From Nocardia inohanensis NBRC 100128 (lineage in GTDB: Bacteria; Actinomycetota; Actinomycetes; Mycobacteriales; Mycobacteriaceae): a stretch of DNA of 64,000 nt. The stretch lies in NCBI RefSeq assembly GCF_001612945.1, contig NZ_BDBK01000017.1, positions 124,001-188,000 of the forward strand, read 5' to 3'. The position numbers and the translations under genes are program-made. This document shows positions 17,095 to 25,487 of the stretch, in pieces. Numbering within the stretch: position 1 is the first letter of the stretch; every line of letters begins with the position of its first letter. The notes beneath the pieces were generated by a model. It searched no databases. It was not told the DNA's origin and was given only the letters and a program-made list of their open reading frames with translations.

Positions 17095-17559
17095 ATGGCG
17101 AACGACGCCACCACGCCGCTGAAGGACGTCGTCAACGGCGCACTGGAATTCACCATTCCGATCGCGCACAAGATGGGCGTCGAGGCACTCGAGGTGCGGC
17201 CCGGATACGCGGCCAACCGGGTGCCGATCGAAGGCAACGGCAATCACTTCGGCGTCATGTACGCGGGCGTGCTGTTCACCGTGGCGGAGATCCTCGGCGG
17301 CGGCATCGCCATCGCCACCTTCGACACCGCCAAGTACTTCCCGCTGGTGAAGGACCTCCAGATCTTCTTCCGCAAGCCCGCCAAGACCGATGTGACCGCG
17401 GTGGCCGAACTGTCGGACGAGGAGATCGCGCGCATCGCCGCCGAGGCCGACGAGAAGGGCAAGGCCGACTTCGAGCTGAAGGCCACCGTCACCGACGCCG
17501 ACGGCGTGGTCGTCGCCGAGACCGTGGGCCTGTACCAGCTGCGCACGCACGGCAAGTAG
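17095..17559 (+). CDS. Hotdog-fold thioesterase-like protein (YiiD-C/DUF4442 type)
   Basis: A 154-aa protein with the one-domain hotdog layout: HKMGVEALEVRPGYAANRVP, then NHFGVMYAGVLFTVAEILGG, the central helix with an Asn-His and a Glu typical of this thioesterase group, then strands KYFPLVKDLQIFFRKP and DFELKATVTDADG. It may hydrolyse acyl-CoA or act on a related thioester. ATG 17095 has an excellent AGGGAGG ribosome binding site. It is divergent from the GntR gene and ends at a strong terminator. Confidence 0.7.
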   Translation: MANDATTPLKDVVNGALEFTIPIAHKMGVEALEVRPGYAANRVPIEGNGNHFGVMYAGVLFTVAEILGGGIAIATFDTAKYFPLVKDLQIFFRKPAKTDVTAVAELSDEEIARIAAEADEKGKADFELKATVTDADGVVVAETVGLYQLRTHGK

Positions 17560-17568
17560 CACAGCCGA

Positions 17569-17608
17569 AAAGGCGGGCGGCCCGGAAACTTTCGGGCCGC
17601 CCGCCTTT
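17569..17608. terminator. Bidirectional rho-independent terminator
   Basis: Perfect 16-bp stem: 17569-17584 pairs with 17593-17608 across an 8-nt loop, with AAA at one end and TTT at the other. It lies between the convergent hotdog gene and the secreted-protein gene and can serve both. Confidence 0.9.
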
Positions 17609-17616
17609 CGGGTGCA

Positions 17617-18015
17617 TCAGGCGATGATGATGTAGCCCTCACAGCCGGTGCCCGCGCTGCCCGGCCACTCCGAACCGCTCACCTTGAACGGAATCGCACC
17701 CGGTCCCGGCGTGCCCAGATCGACCTGGGTGGTGACCGGCTTGTAGGTGTCGGGCAGGTTGACGCGATTGCCCTGCATCTCGATGCGCGCGTCATCGGTG
17801 AAATTGTCGGAGGTGTTGATCTCCAGCGTGGTCGGCACCCCCGGCCGCGCCATGATGGTGGTCTGCCCGCACTTGCCCTTCGAATAGTCGAGGGTGATCT
17901 TCTGCGGCTGCGGTGCGTCGGCGAACGACGACACCGGTGCGAGGAACAGACCCGCGGCGCCGAGCACGGCGAGCAGGGTGACGCGGCGGAGGTAACGCTG
18001 GGACACGGTATTCAC
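17617..18015 (-). CDS. Small secreted protein of unknown function
   Basis: A 132-aa protein with a signal peptide (RRVTLLAVLGAAGLFLAP, cleavage near SSFADA). The mature part looks like a beta-sandwich with cysteines at KCGQTT and GTGCEGY that could form a disulfide, and resembles a cupredoxin-like layout without copper ligands that I can identify. GTG 18015 is chosen since GAGAGAGG lies 7 nt upstream; the TTG two codons earlier is too close to it. It is followed by the bidirectional terminator. Confidence 0.65.
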   Translation of the reverse strand: MNTVSQRYLRRVTLLAVLGAAGLFLAPVSSFADAPQPQKITLDYSKGKCGQTTIMARPGVPTTLEINTSDNFTDDARIEMQGNRVNLPDTYKPVTTQVDLGTPGPGAIPFKVSGSEWPGSAGTGCEGYIIIA

Positions 18016-18130
18016 GAGCAAACCTCTCTCCAGTAGTCACGAACGATGGGTCCCCCGGAACGAACGCCGCAGATCATGCCAGATCAGCGCGCGTGCGGCG
18101 GTGAGATTCGCGCAGGCGGCCCAGGTTCGC

Positions 18131-19264
18131 TCAGGAGCAGGCGTTGTCCCGCAGGCAGGCGAGCAGCAACAGCGTCACATCCGCCTTGGGCGGAGCGGTC
18201 GAGCGCGGTTGCGCCGCCAGCGGAATGCGCTCGAAATCGGCCGCGTTGGTCGCCCCGAGCTGGGTGGCGGACCGGAAACCATACTTCTTCCAGGCGATTT
18301 GCTGGATCTTCGAATCCTGGAGCGCGGTAATGAGTTTGCGCGCGTCGGCGGTGAGTGTGAGCACCGGGTTGCTGTTGAAGATGGTCGGATCCGGGTACAG
18401 CATGCGGGTGCCCGCCAGCAGCGCGTCGGCGGCCGCGGCATTGTCGCGATAGGCGACCAGCTGTTGCAGCACCTGGTTCTCGTAGCCGGCGTACAGCGAG
18501 GCCGCGCCCTGGATCAGCCATTCCCGGAAGCCGCCGTCCGAACTGTCGGATTGCAGGCCCTGCGCGTCGTAGAGTCCCCGCACGGTGGGCAGTCCGGCCT
18601 TGGCCTCGGTGAGTGTCGGTGGCTGGTACACCTCACCGGAGGCGACCACGGTGAGTTCCAGTTGCATGAGCGTGAATCCGGAGTTTGAGGTCTTCGGGTC
18701 GGTGCTGGTGATACGGATCGGACCGGCCAGGTTCCGGGCGCCGATGCTCTCCCATTTCTGTTTGGGCAGCACATATTCCAGCAGTAGCCGTTTGAGATCC
18801 ATGATGTAGTAGGAGTTCTCGCGCACGGCCACGATGCCCGCACGCACCAGCGCGTCGGTGGCGGCCGGTCCGGCGTAGATCACCTCGGGCGATTCCAGCA
18901 CCGATTCCGCTCGATACTCCGGGAAGTCGCTCATGGTGTGCTTCTGCTCGAAGACGCTGCGCGCGCTCGCCGAGGACGGCCACAGGCAGCCGATGCCCTG
19001 CGCACGCAGCTGATCGGTGGGCACCTGGGCCAGCTCGTAGGAGCCGCGCTTGTCGAAGCGCACCTCGAGGCCGTAGTCGTCGCGCAGGATGCGCACCACC
19101 TCCGGGTCGGCCATGAGCGCCGACTTCTCGGACCCGCCGAGACAATTCAGCTTGGTGACCGCGGCCGGGGTCTGCTGGGAGCCGCGGATCAGCACGACGC
19201 CGGCCACGATCACCACCACGGCGAACACGACGGCGATCAGCACCGGTAGACGAGACTTGTTCAT
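18131..19264 (-). CDS. Membrane-anchored solute-binding-protein-like protein
   Basis: The 377-aa product has a single N-terminal membrane helix (LPVLIAVVFAVVVIVAGVVL) and an extracytoplasmic domain that looks like a type 2 periplasmic binding protein: EVVRILRDDYGLEVRF, SPEVIYAG, and STDPKTSNSGFT. The SNSG segment is shared with the binding-protein half of the VWA lipoprotein at 19858, which suggests the two are related. ATG 19264 overlaps the stop of the XpaC-like gene (ATGA). It is the third gene of a three-gene envelope cluster; role unknown. Confidence 0.65.
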   Translation of the reverse strand: MNKSRLPVLIAVVFAVVVIVAGVVLIRGSQQTPAAVTKLNCLGGSEKSALMADPEVVRILRDDYGLEVRFDKRGSYELAQVPTDQLRAQGIGCLWPSSASARSVFEQKHTMSDFPEYRAESVLESPEVIYAGPAATDALVRAGIVAVRENSYYIMDLKRLLLEYVLPKQKWESIGARNLAGPIRITSTDPKTSNSGFTLMQLELTVVASGEVYQPPTLTEAKAGLPTVRGLYDAQGLQSDSSDGGFREWLIQGAASLYAGYENQVLQQLVAYRDNAAAADALLAGTRMLYPDPTIFNSNPVLTLTADARKLITALQDSKIQQIAWKKYGFRSATQLGATNAADFERIPLAAQPRSTAPPKADVTLLLLACLRDNACS

Positions 19265-19848
19265 CGCTCCTCGCTCGGGGGCAACTGGGTGGGGAAGATC
19301 AGTTCGAGGTGCGCGAGATCGGTGAAGAAGCCGGTCAGATCCGCCGCGCCGACCTGTTCGGCGGCGTGCGTGGTGAAGCCCTCGAAGCCGCGCAGCGCCT
19401 CGCGGCCGCGCCGTAGCAGGGTCGCGGCATCGGGGTAGGTGTCCGGATGCGCCTGGATCTCGAGATAGCGTTCCAGCGCCGATTCCACCCCGGTGAGCCC
19501 GCCCAGCAGCTGCTCGGAGATGGTGGAAAGGCTGTCGGGGTCCAGCTTTTCGGTGCGCTCCAGGACCCGTGGCACGGCGTCGCAACCGCGCAGCACAGCA
19601 CCCCGCGTATCGGTGTCGGTGACCCGCCCGGCCAGCGCCGCCACCCGCACGGTGGCGCGCCGTACCCGCTGTGCCAGCTGTTTCCGCTCGCGCGCGGCCG
19701 CGATCTGTTGTCCCGCGAGCACTGTCAGCACCGCGATCCCGACCGCGACCAGCGCGGCCCCGCCGACCGAACCCAGCATCGCGTAGATCCCGAGGAAAGC
19801 CGCGACCAGCACCGCCAGTGCCGTGATCAGAACCGTATTGCCCGGCAA
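19261..19848 (-). CDS. XpaC-like membrane-anchored helical protein
   Basis: Two hydrophobic helices at the N-terminus (LITALAVLVAAFLGIYAML, then ALVAVGIAVLTVLAG) are followed by a helical, charged domain of about 140 residues. This layout and the VWA/binding-protein neighbours resemble XpaC proteins, which usually accompany TelA-type toxic-anion resistance proteins; the similarity is by architecture, not by a diagnostic motif. No TelA gene is present here. It lies 9 bp after the VWA lipoprotein gene and overlaps the next gene, so it is cotranscribed with both. Confidence 0.55.
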   Translation of the reverse strand: MPGNTVLITALAVLVAAFLGIYAMLGSVGGAALVAVGIAVLTVLAGQQIAAARERKQLAQRVRRATVRVAALAGRVTDTDTRGAVLRGCDAVPRVLERTEKLDPDSLSTISEQLLGGLTGVESALERYLEIQAHPDTYPDAATLLRRGREALRGFEGFTTHAAEQVGAADLTGFFTDLAHLELIFPTQLPPSEER

Positions 19849-19857
19849 TCGAACTCC

Positions 19858-21495
19858 TTACCGGTAGCCGGTGGCCTGGCGCAGCGCCGCCACCATATCG
19901 TCGGAGGCCAGGAAGGATCCGCCGGTGCGCTGCGCGATTTCCCGGAGCGCCTTGGTATTGGTGCCCGTGCCGAATCCGATGGCCACCACCGGGATTCCGG
20001 CCTTGGCGATCTCGGCCAGGCCGTTGCCGCCCTGGGTGTCGTCACCGTCGGTCATCAGGATGACCAGCCGCTTGCGCTTCGGATCGGCGGCGGCGTCGAA
20101 CTGCCGGGCGGCGCTGGACAGGCAGCCGTAGATGCCGGTGCCGCCATCGGGTTTACGCTTGCGCACGGCGTCGTGCAGCGCGTTCAGGCCCGGAAGACCG
20201 TTGCCGTCAACCCATTTCATGCCGTCGGTCGCGGAGCTGAAGACCAGCACCGCGGTGCGATCCTTGGGCCCGGTCTGCAACAGATACTTCTTGGATTCGA
20301 CCGGGTCGAACAGCAGGTTCGCGGCCTGCTGCACGCCGTCCCAGCCGCCGTTGTCGGCCATACTGCCGGAGGCGTCGATGCAGTACACCAGGTCGGTGGG
20401 GGTGCGGTACACGGTCTGGTAGTTCTCCAGCGCCGCTTCGATGACCGCGCTCGCCGGATAGGTGATGGGCTGCTGCGTCAGCGTCGCCTGGATGCCCCAG
20501 GCGGGGTCGAAGACGTCCTTCGGCGCGTCCGGCAGGGAGAGCCCGATACTGGTGATCGGCCGCCGGCCGAGGCTTGTCAGGCGTTTCTGCGTAGCCGCCG
20601 TCAGCAGGAAGTCCTGTAGGCGGTGGAAGTTCTGCTGCTTCGCGGTATTGCCCCCGTGCGGCAGGAAGCCCAGCGGCGCGTCCGAAATCGCCAGCACGCC
20701 TTTGGGATACACCACATGCAGCGGTTCCTGTCCCTGCTTCACCAGCTCCCTGTTGCGCTCGATCACCAGGTCCTCGTAGGTGAACAGCGTCTTGCACTGC
20801 TGCGGGGCGGCCAGGCATTCGTCCATGAGCAGTCCGGTCGAGGGCGGCGTCTTGGCGAAAGCCCTTGCGAAGCGCGTGATTCCGGTGCGCACCGGTTCGG
20901 AGTCGAGCTGCTCCTTGGTGAGCGCCACCCCGGGTCCGTTGCCCGCGAAGTAGTTCAAAAAGCCCAGCAGCACCGTCGCACCCGAATTCGATTGCGTCGG
21001 ATTGGTCATCCACGCGGTCGTCTTCTCGGCCTCGACCGCCGACAGGATCTCCTCGATCCCCACCTCGCGATCGGTGAATCCGAGCGCGTCCAGTTCGGCC
21101 TTGCGTCCCGCGTACACCAGCGGTGTGCTGAACATCGGCTGCACCTGCGTCAGCCGATGGGTCGCGTCGCCCAGCTGCTGAAACACGCTGGAGGCGAACC
21201 AGAACGCGTCATAGGGCGGGGTGTCCCCGGATTGCAGCAGCCGCGCCTGATCCACCGAACCCAGCTTGGTCATGGTGCAGGTGAGCTGCTGATCGCGGCA
21301 CCACGGCTGCACGATCTGCTGGAACACCGCCTCGTGCTCGGAGCCGGCGACGATATTGAGCACCTCGGCATCGTCGTCATAGGTGGTGACGGAACCGTTC
21401 CCCGGCTTGTCGGCTCCGCATCCGGCCAGCAGCCCACACACGGTGAGCAGCGCCGTGACAAGCACTTTCGTGCGCCGGTCTCGCAATTGGCGCAT
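19858..21495 (-). CDS. Lipoprotein with fused solute-binding and VWA domains
   Basis: The 545-aa protein has a signal peptide and lipobox ending at Cys26 (TVCGLLAGCG). Residues ~40-330 form a periplasmic-binding-like domain (LNIVAGSEHEAVF, TNPTQSNSGATVLLGFLNYF, YEDLVIERN). The C-terminal ~180 residues are a von Willebrand A domain with an intact metal site: DASGSM near residue 370, GGTGIYG, and LMTDGDD. It should sit on the outer face of the membrane, combining ligand binding with a metal-dependent protein-interaction domain. The start codon immediately follows a perfect 13-bp hairpin that contains its Shine-Dalgarno sequence. It is the first gene of the cluster with the XpaC-like and second binding-protein-like genes. 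Confidence 0.85.
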   Translation of the reverse strand: MRQLRDRRTKVLVTALLTVCGLLAGCGADKPGNGSVTTYDDDAEVLNIVAGSEHEAVFQQIVQPWCRDQQLTCTMTKLGSVDQARLLQSGDTPPYDAFWFASSVFQQLGDATHRLTQVQPMFSTPLVYAGRKAELDALGFTDREVGIEEILSAVEAEKTTAWMTNPTQSNSGATVLLGFLNYFAGNGPGVALTKEQLDSEPVRTGITRFARAFAKTPPSTGLLMDECLAAPQQCKTLFTYEDLVIERNRELVKQGQEPLHVVYPKGVLAISDAPLGFLPHGGNTAKQQNFHRLQDFLLTAATQKRLTSLGRRPITSIGLSLPDAPKDVFDPAWGIQATLTQQPITYPASAVIEAALENYQTVYRTPTDLVYCIDASGSMADNGGWDGVQQAANLLFDPVESKKYLLQTGPKDRTAVLVFSSATDGMKWVDGNGLPGLNALHDAVRKRKPDGGTGIYGCLSSAARQFDAAADPKRKRLVILMTDGDDTQGGNGLAEIAKAGIPVVAIGFGTGTNTKALREIAQRTGGSFLASDDMVAALRQATGYR

Positions 21496-21543
21496 CCTTC
21501 CCCTCGGTTACGAGAGCTTAAGCAGCCGCTACCGAGGGGAAGG
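21496..21543 (-). promoter_or_regulatory. Hairpin enclosing the ribosome binding site of the VWA lipoprotein gene
   Basis: On the minus strand, 13 nt (21543-21531) pair perfectly with 13 nt (21508-21496) across a 22-nt loop. The 3' arm contains GAGGGGAAGG and ends directly at the ATG (21495-21493), so the folded mRNA would hide the ribosome binding site. An alternative reading is a DNA operator. No known riboswitch class is recognised. Confidence 0.7.
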
Positions 21544-21570
21544 TGAACTGCCGATGTCGCGTCAGCGAAA

Positions 21571-21593
21571 CCCTGGGGCGAAATGCGCCAGGG
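21571..21593 (-). terminator. Possible terminator after the SGNH hydrolase gene
   Basis: Imperfect 8-bp hairpin (CCCTGG/CCAGGG core) 23 bp beyond the SGNH stop, followed on the minus strand by TTTC. Weak, but rightly placed between the SGNH and VWA genes. Confidence 0.4.
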
Positions 21594-21616
21594 GGCAAGA
21601 GCTCTCGGGTGCCGGC

Positions 21617-22405
21617 TCAGACGGGGAGGCCGTCGACCGGCAACGGGAACGGGCGCTTGGCGACCCGATGGTCTCCGGAGGAGCGGCCCTGCACCCGGTT
21701 CATCGCCCACGGCACGAGTGCGACGCCCGCCCATTGGACCTCGGCGGCGATGGCCTGCAAGACGTTCCGCTCCGGCAGCGCGGGCATGATCGGCCGGGTC
21801 CAGGTGTCATCGCTGCCGGGCAGCCCGAGCGCCTCGGCGAGTGCGTCCGCGATGCGCTGATGCCCGAGCGGGCTGGCGTGCAGCCGATCGGGACTCCACA
21901 GCCGGGGATCGGCGACCACCGCGTGCTGCGCCGCCTCGGCCACGATCACGCCGTACCGCGCGGCCGCAGCCCGCACTCGTTCGTTCACGGCGGCGACTCG
22001 CCCGCGCACCGCCCGGGCCATCGGAATCAGCCGTCCCACATCGGGAAACGTCAACGTGGCCACCACGGCCCCGGTCCCTGCGAAGGCGGCGAACATGGCC
22101 TCCACATGCCCGACCACCTCGTCGGGATCGAACCGAGGACGCAGCAGATCGTTCATGCCCGCGAGCACGGTCACCAGGTCCGGTTCCAGCGCCAGCGCAG
22201 CGTCCAACTGCTGCGCCCGGATCTGCCACGCCAGCTTGCCGCGCACCGCGAGATTCGCATACTGCAATCCGGGATTCACCAGCGCGATCTGCGCGGCCAG
22301 CCGATCGGCCCAGCCGCGCAGCCCGGTTACATCATCGCCGTCTCCGACGCCCTCGGTCTGACTGTCGCCCAAGGCTACGTATCGCGTGAAGCTGCCAACA
22401 GTCAT
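21617..22405 (-). CDS. SGNH/GDSL-type esterase
   Basis: A cytosolic 262-aa hydrolase with block I GDSQTEG (catalytic Ser), the Gly of block II in AVRGKL, block III GMNDLL (Asn) and block V DRLHASPLGH (Asp and His). These are all catalytic blocks of the SGNH superfamily, so an active esterase or lipase is likely. No signal peptide is seen. The C-terminal 50 residues (VLQAIAAEVQWAGVALVPW) extend beyond the catalytic core. It is the gene preceding the VWA lipoprotein gene on the same strand, separated by about 120 bp with two hairpins. Confidence 0.88.
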   Translation of the reverse strand: MTVGSFTRYVALGDSQTEGVGDGDDVTGLRGWADRLAAQIALVNPGLQYANLAVRGKLAWQIRAQQLDAALALEPDLVTVLAGMNDLLRPRFDPDEVVGHVEAMFAAFAGTGAVVATLTFPDVGRLIPMARAVRGRVAAVNERVRAAAARYGVIVAEAAQHAVVADPRLWSPDRLHASPLGHQRIADALAEALGLPGSDDTWTRPIMPALPERNVLQAIAAEVQWAGVALVPWAMNRVQGRSSGDHRVAKRPFPLPVDGLPV

Positions 22406-22551
22406 GACGGACTGTTCCGCCTCTCCGAGTATTCAGCGGCGGCTGAGCGCCGTGCGGAGTTATCGACCCGAGCCTACTTCGAGCGCCCATCCGATTTTGG
22501 GCGTCCCCCAGGAGTTATCCCGAATTTCACGAAATCAGTTATCACCTTTAC

Positions 22552-23874
22552 CTAAGCGAGGAGTTCCGCGGCGATTGGTGAGCCACGGTGCGCGCCGGGC
22601 GGGATGGCGAAGAACGCGCTACCGGTGTGCTGGATGACGGCATCGAGGCGATCGGTGGCGGCCAGAGCCGTCTGCGCCTTGATGAACTGCTCGGGGGGAT
22701 TGTTCATGTAGGCGCTGAACAACAGTCCGGCGTCGAGCTTGTCGTGACCGCTGTGCGTGTGCTCGGGGGTGCCCGGCGCGTGCGTGTGCTCGGCTTCGCC
22801 GGTGGCGGCCCCGGGCGCGGTGGAGAGCAGGGTGCCGTAGTCGTAGCTGTATCCGCGCCGCAGCATGGTGATGCCGTTGACGAGGCGGATGTGGGCGTCG
22901 GCCGGGATGGCGAGTTCGCCGTTGGCCAGGCGCTTGGTGAGATCCACCGGATCTGCTTCCCGCTCACCGCTCAATGGCGCGCCGTCACTGCGGCGGCGGC
23001 CGATGATGTTGTTCTGCTCGGCGAGCGCGAGCATGTCCCAGTCCGCGGTCTTCATCCGGATCTTGCGGAAGACCAGGTAGCTGCCCCGGTGGAACCACTC
23101 CGGTTCATCGGCGGCCTCGACCCAGACGGCCTGGTCGAACTCGGCGGTGCCGCGCTTAGGATTGGCGGTGCCGTCCTTGTGCCCGAACATGTTTCGCGAA
23201 GTGCCGCCGTCGGCGGGCCGGCTCAGGAAGCCGTGCTGGGTCCAGCGGATGTTCCCGAGCCCGGGCATTCTGGCGCGCAGGGCGCGGAAGGCATGGCTGA
23301 CGACCTGGTTGTCGTCGGCGCAGATCTGCACCAGCACATCACCGCCGGACCAGGCGGATTGCAAAGCGTCCCCGGCGAATTCGGGCAGCGCCTTCAGATG
23401 CTTGGGCCGCCGCGCGGCGAGCCCGAAGCGTTCGTCGAACACCGCCGGACCCAGCCCGAAGGTGAGAGTCAGCCGCGCCGGATCCAGTCCGGTGGCGAAG
23501 TCGGTGCGCACACTGAACCCCGGTGCGTCGGCGGGATTCTCGGGCGCCTCCACGCCGGCGGTGAGGGCCGCGGCGGTTTCGGTCCAGACGGTGAGCAGTT
23601 CACGCAGCACCCCGCGGTCGGCCTTGGCGATATCCACGGACAGGAACATGGCGTGGGCCTGCTGCGGGGTGGCGATGCCCGCCTGGTGATCGCCGTAGAA
23701 GTCCTCGGCCCGTGCTGCTTTCGCGGTCTCGGACGCGGTGCCGCGCCCGATCGCCACACCCGCCGCCGCGACTCCGGCGGCGGCCAGGCCCGACCCGAAC
23801 AGGGCGCGCCGCGATACCCGCCCGCCTGTACTACCCGTTGTAGTATTTTCGCTCACTCGCGCCAGGGTAGCCAC
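22552..23874 (-). CDS. Tat-exported Dyp-type haem peroxidase
   Basis: The 440-aa protein has a Tat signal (RVSRRALFGSGLAAAGVAA). The Dyp signature GxxDG is present in FGHKDGTANP, with the haem-ligand His in HIRLVNG and the distal Arg in RRGYSYDYG. A His-rich insertion (HTHAPGTPEHTHSGH) lies near the C-terminus. It most resembles EfeB-type deferrochelatases/peroxidases, which oxidise porphyrins or dyes outside the cytoplasm, but efeU and efeO are not adjacent. The start is GTG 23874; a second GTG six codons in is possible. It could supply peroxidase activity at the cell envelope. Confidence 0.88.
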   Translation of the reverse strand: MATLARVSENTTTGSTGGRVSRRALFGSGLAAAGVAAAGVAIGRGTASETAKAARAEDFYGDHQAGIATPQQAHAMFLSVDIAKADRGVLRELLTVWTETAAALTAGVEAPENPADAPGFSVRTDFATGLDPARLTLTFGLGPAVFDERFGLAARRPKHLKALPEFAGDALQSAWSGGDVLVQICADDNQVVSHAFRALRARMPGLGNIRWTQHGFLSRPADGGTSRNMFGHKDGTANPKRGTAEFDQAVWVEAADEPEWFHRGSYLVFRKIRMKTADWDMLALAEQNNIIGRRRSDGAPLSGEREADPVDLTKRLANGELAIPADAHIRLVNGITMLRRGYSYDYGTLLSTAPGAATGEAEHTHAPGTPEHTHSGHDKLDAGLLFSAYMNNPPEQFIKAQTALAATDRLDAVIQHTGSAFFAIPPGAHRGSPIAAELLA

Positions 23875-23911
23875 GTTCCGGCTACCCCGGTGAGTGCTCT
23901 ACGTCACGTAA

Positions 23912-24925
23912 TCAGCTGTGCGACAGCCGAACCAGCATCTTGCCGGTGTTCGCACCGTTCATCATGGCGGTGAAGGCGTCGAACGCGGAGTCGATGCCGT
24001 CGTACACGGTCTCCTCGGCGCGCAGCGTGCCGTCGGCCAGCCAGCCCGCGGCCTTGCCGATCCACTCCGGAAGCTGGTGGTAGTGGTCGCTGACGTTCAT
24101 CCCGCGCAGGTTGATGCGCTTGCCGATGGCCAGCGGCAGATGCGCGGGACCGGCCGGCAATTCCACGTCGTTGTACATGGAAATGGCGCCGCACAGCGCG
24201 ATCCGGCCGCGCAGGTTCATATTCATGATGGCCGCGTCGAGATGATCCCCGCCGACATTGTCGAAGTACACGTCGATACCGTCCGGCGCGGCCTCGGCCA
24301 GCTGGATCGGCAGATTGCCCTCGCGATAATCGATGGCGGCGTCGAAACCGAAGTCGGACAACAGCCGCGCGGCCTTCTCCGGCCCGCCGGCCGAACCGAT
24401 GACCTTGCTCGCGCCCAGTTGCTTGGCGATCTGCCCCGCGATCGAACCGACCGCGCCCGCCGCACCGGAGATGAACACGACATCGCCCGGCTGGATCGGC
24501 GCGACCTCGGTCAGCCCGGCGTAGGCGGTCAGCCCGGTGGTGCCGAGCACGCCCAGATACGCCTGCGGGGGAGCGAGTTTCGGATCCACGACCTGCACGG
24601 CGGCGGCGTCGACCAGCGCGTACTCGCGCCAGCCGGCGAAGTGGCTGACGGTCGCCCCGACCGGAACCGCGTCGGCGCCGGAAGCCACCACGGTGCCGAC
24701 CGCGCTGCCGGTCATGGCCGCACCGAGCACGAAGGGCGGAATATAGGACTCGACATCGTTCATCCGCCCGCGCATGTACGGGTCCACCGACAGCCAGTCG
24801 TTGCGGACCAGCACCTGGCCCGGACCGGGATCGGCGAGGGTGGTGGTGGCGAATTCGAAGTCGCTGAACTTCGGTTCGCCGACGGGGCGGGCGCTCAAAC
24901 GCCATTCACGGCTGGTCACGGTCAT
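23912..24925 (-). CDS. NADP-dependent MDR-family oxidoreductase
   Basis: A 337-aa zinc-less medium-chain reductase of the leukotriene B4 dehydrogenase/CurA type: LSVDPYMRGRM, LGTTGLTAYAGL, and the Rossmann block VFISGAAGAVGSIAGQIAKQLGASKVIG, then FDNVGGDHLDAAI. Members reduce alkenal or alkenone double bonds with NADPH, a detoxification role. ATG 24925 overlaps the stop of the TetR gene (ATGA). With the DJ-1-like and TetR genes upstream it forms a reactive-electrophile operon (inference). Confidence 0.88.
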   Translation of the reverse strand: MTVTSREWRLSARPVGEPKFSDFEFATTTLADPGPGQVLVRNDWLSVDPYMRGRMNDVESYIPPFVLGAAMTGSAVGTVVASGADAVPVGATVSHFAGWREYALVDAAAVQVVDPKLAPPQAYLGVLGTTGLTAYAGLTEVAPIQPGDVVFISGAAGAVGSIAGQIAKQLGASKVIGSAGGPEKAARLLSDFGFDAAIDYREGNLPIQLAEAAPDGIDVYFDNVGGDHLDAAIMNMNLRGRIALCGAISMYNDVELPAGPAHLPLAIGKRINLRGMNVSDHYHQLPEWIGKAAGWLADGTLRAEETVYDGIDSAFDAFTAMMNGANTGKMLVRLSHS

Positions 24926-25482
24926 CGGATTGTCTCCTGGGGGTTGAGGTTTCGTTGGGGGAGCGTGCCGTCGAAGACGGCGTCCACCGCACGGCGCAAG
25001 AGCTCCGGGCGGCCGGTGGCGATCAGGCCGACGGTCAGCGCGAGGAAGATGTGCGCGGCATCGGCGGGATCGGGGGTGTCCGCGCCGGCGAGCACGCGGG
25101 TGAGCAGGGTGTGCAGTTCGGCGGTGAAGCCGCGGCAGATATCGCCGCTGAGCCGGGCTTGCTCATCGAAAATCTCGGTGGCATGCGGTGATTCGGCGAA
25201 CGGCCCGGCCGCCAGTTCGATCTTCGCGGCCAGGATGCCGTACACCCGGTCGGTGAGCGCGGCCTCCGATTCGGCGGCCGCGCGCGCGTGACGCAGGGCT
25301 TCGTCGTGCAGCCGTTCGGCCACGCGCCGCACGGCATCGTCCTTGTTGCGCACGTATTGATAGACGGCCGACCGGGAAACGCCGGTCTCCGCGGCGATAT
25401 CGTCCATGGTGGTGCGCCGCGCCCCGTAGCGCAGCAGGCAGCGCAGGGTGGCGTCGAGCACGTCCGCGGTCCGGTCGGCCAT
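24922..25482 (-). CDS. TetR-family transcriptional regulator
   Basis: HTH at residues 8-52: DATLRCLLRYGARRTTMDDI, AAETGVSRSAVYQYVRNKDD. The remainder is a helical ligand-binding domain. ATG 25482 gives 186 aa and starts 5 bp after the DJ-1-like gene; the stop overlaps the MDR gene. Lying in the middle of the operon, it probably senses the aldehyde or quinone handled by its neighbours and represses the promoter before the DJ-1-like gene. Confidence 0.85.
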   Translation of the reverse strand: MADRTADVLDATLRCLLRYGARRTTMDDIAAETGVSRSAVYQYVRNKDDAVRRVAERLHDEALRHARAAAESEAALTDRVYGILAAKIELAAGPFAESPHATEIFDEQARLSGDICRGFTAELHTLLTRVLAGADTPDPADAAHIFLALTVGLIATGRPELLRRAVDAVFDGTLPQRNLNPQETIR

Positions 25483-25487
25483 CGGAA

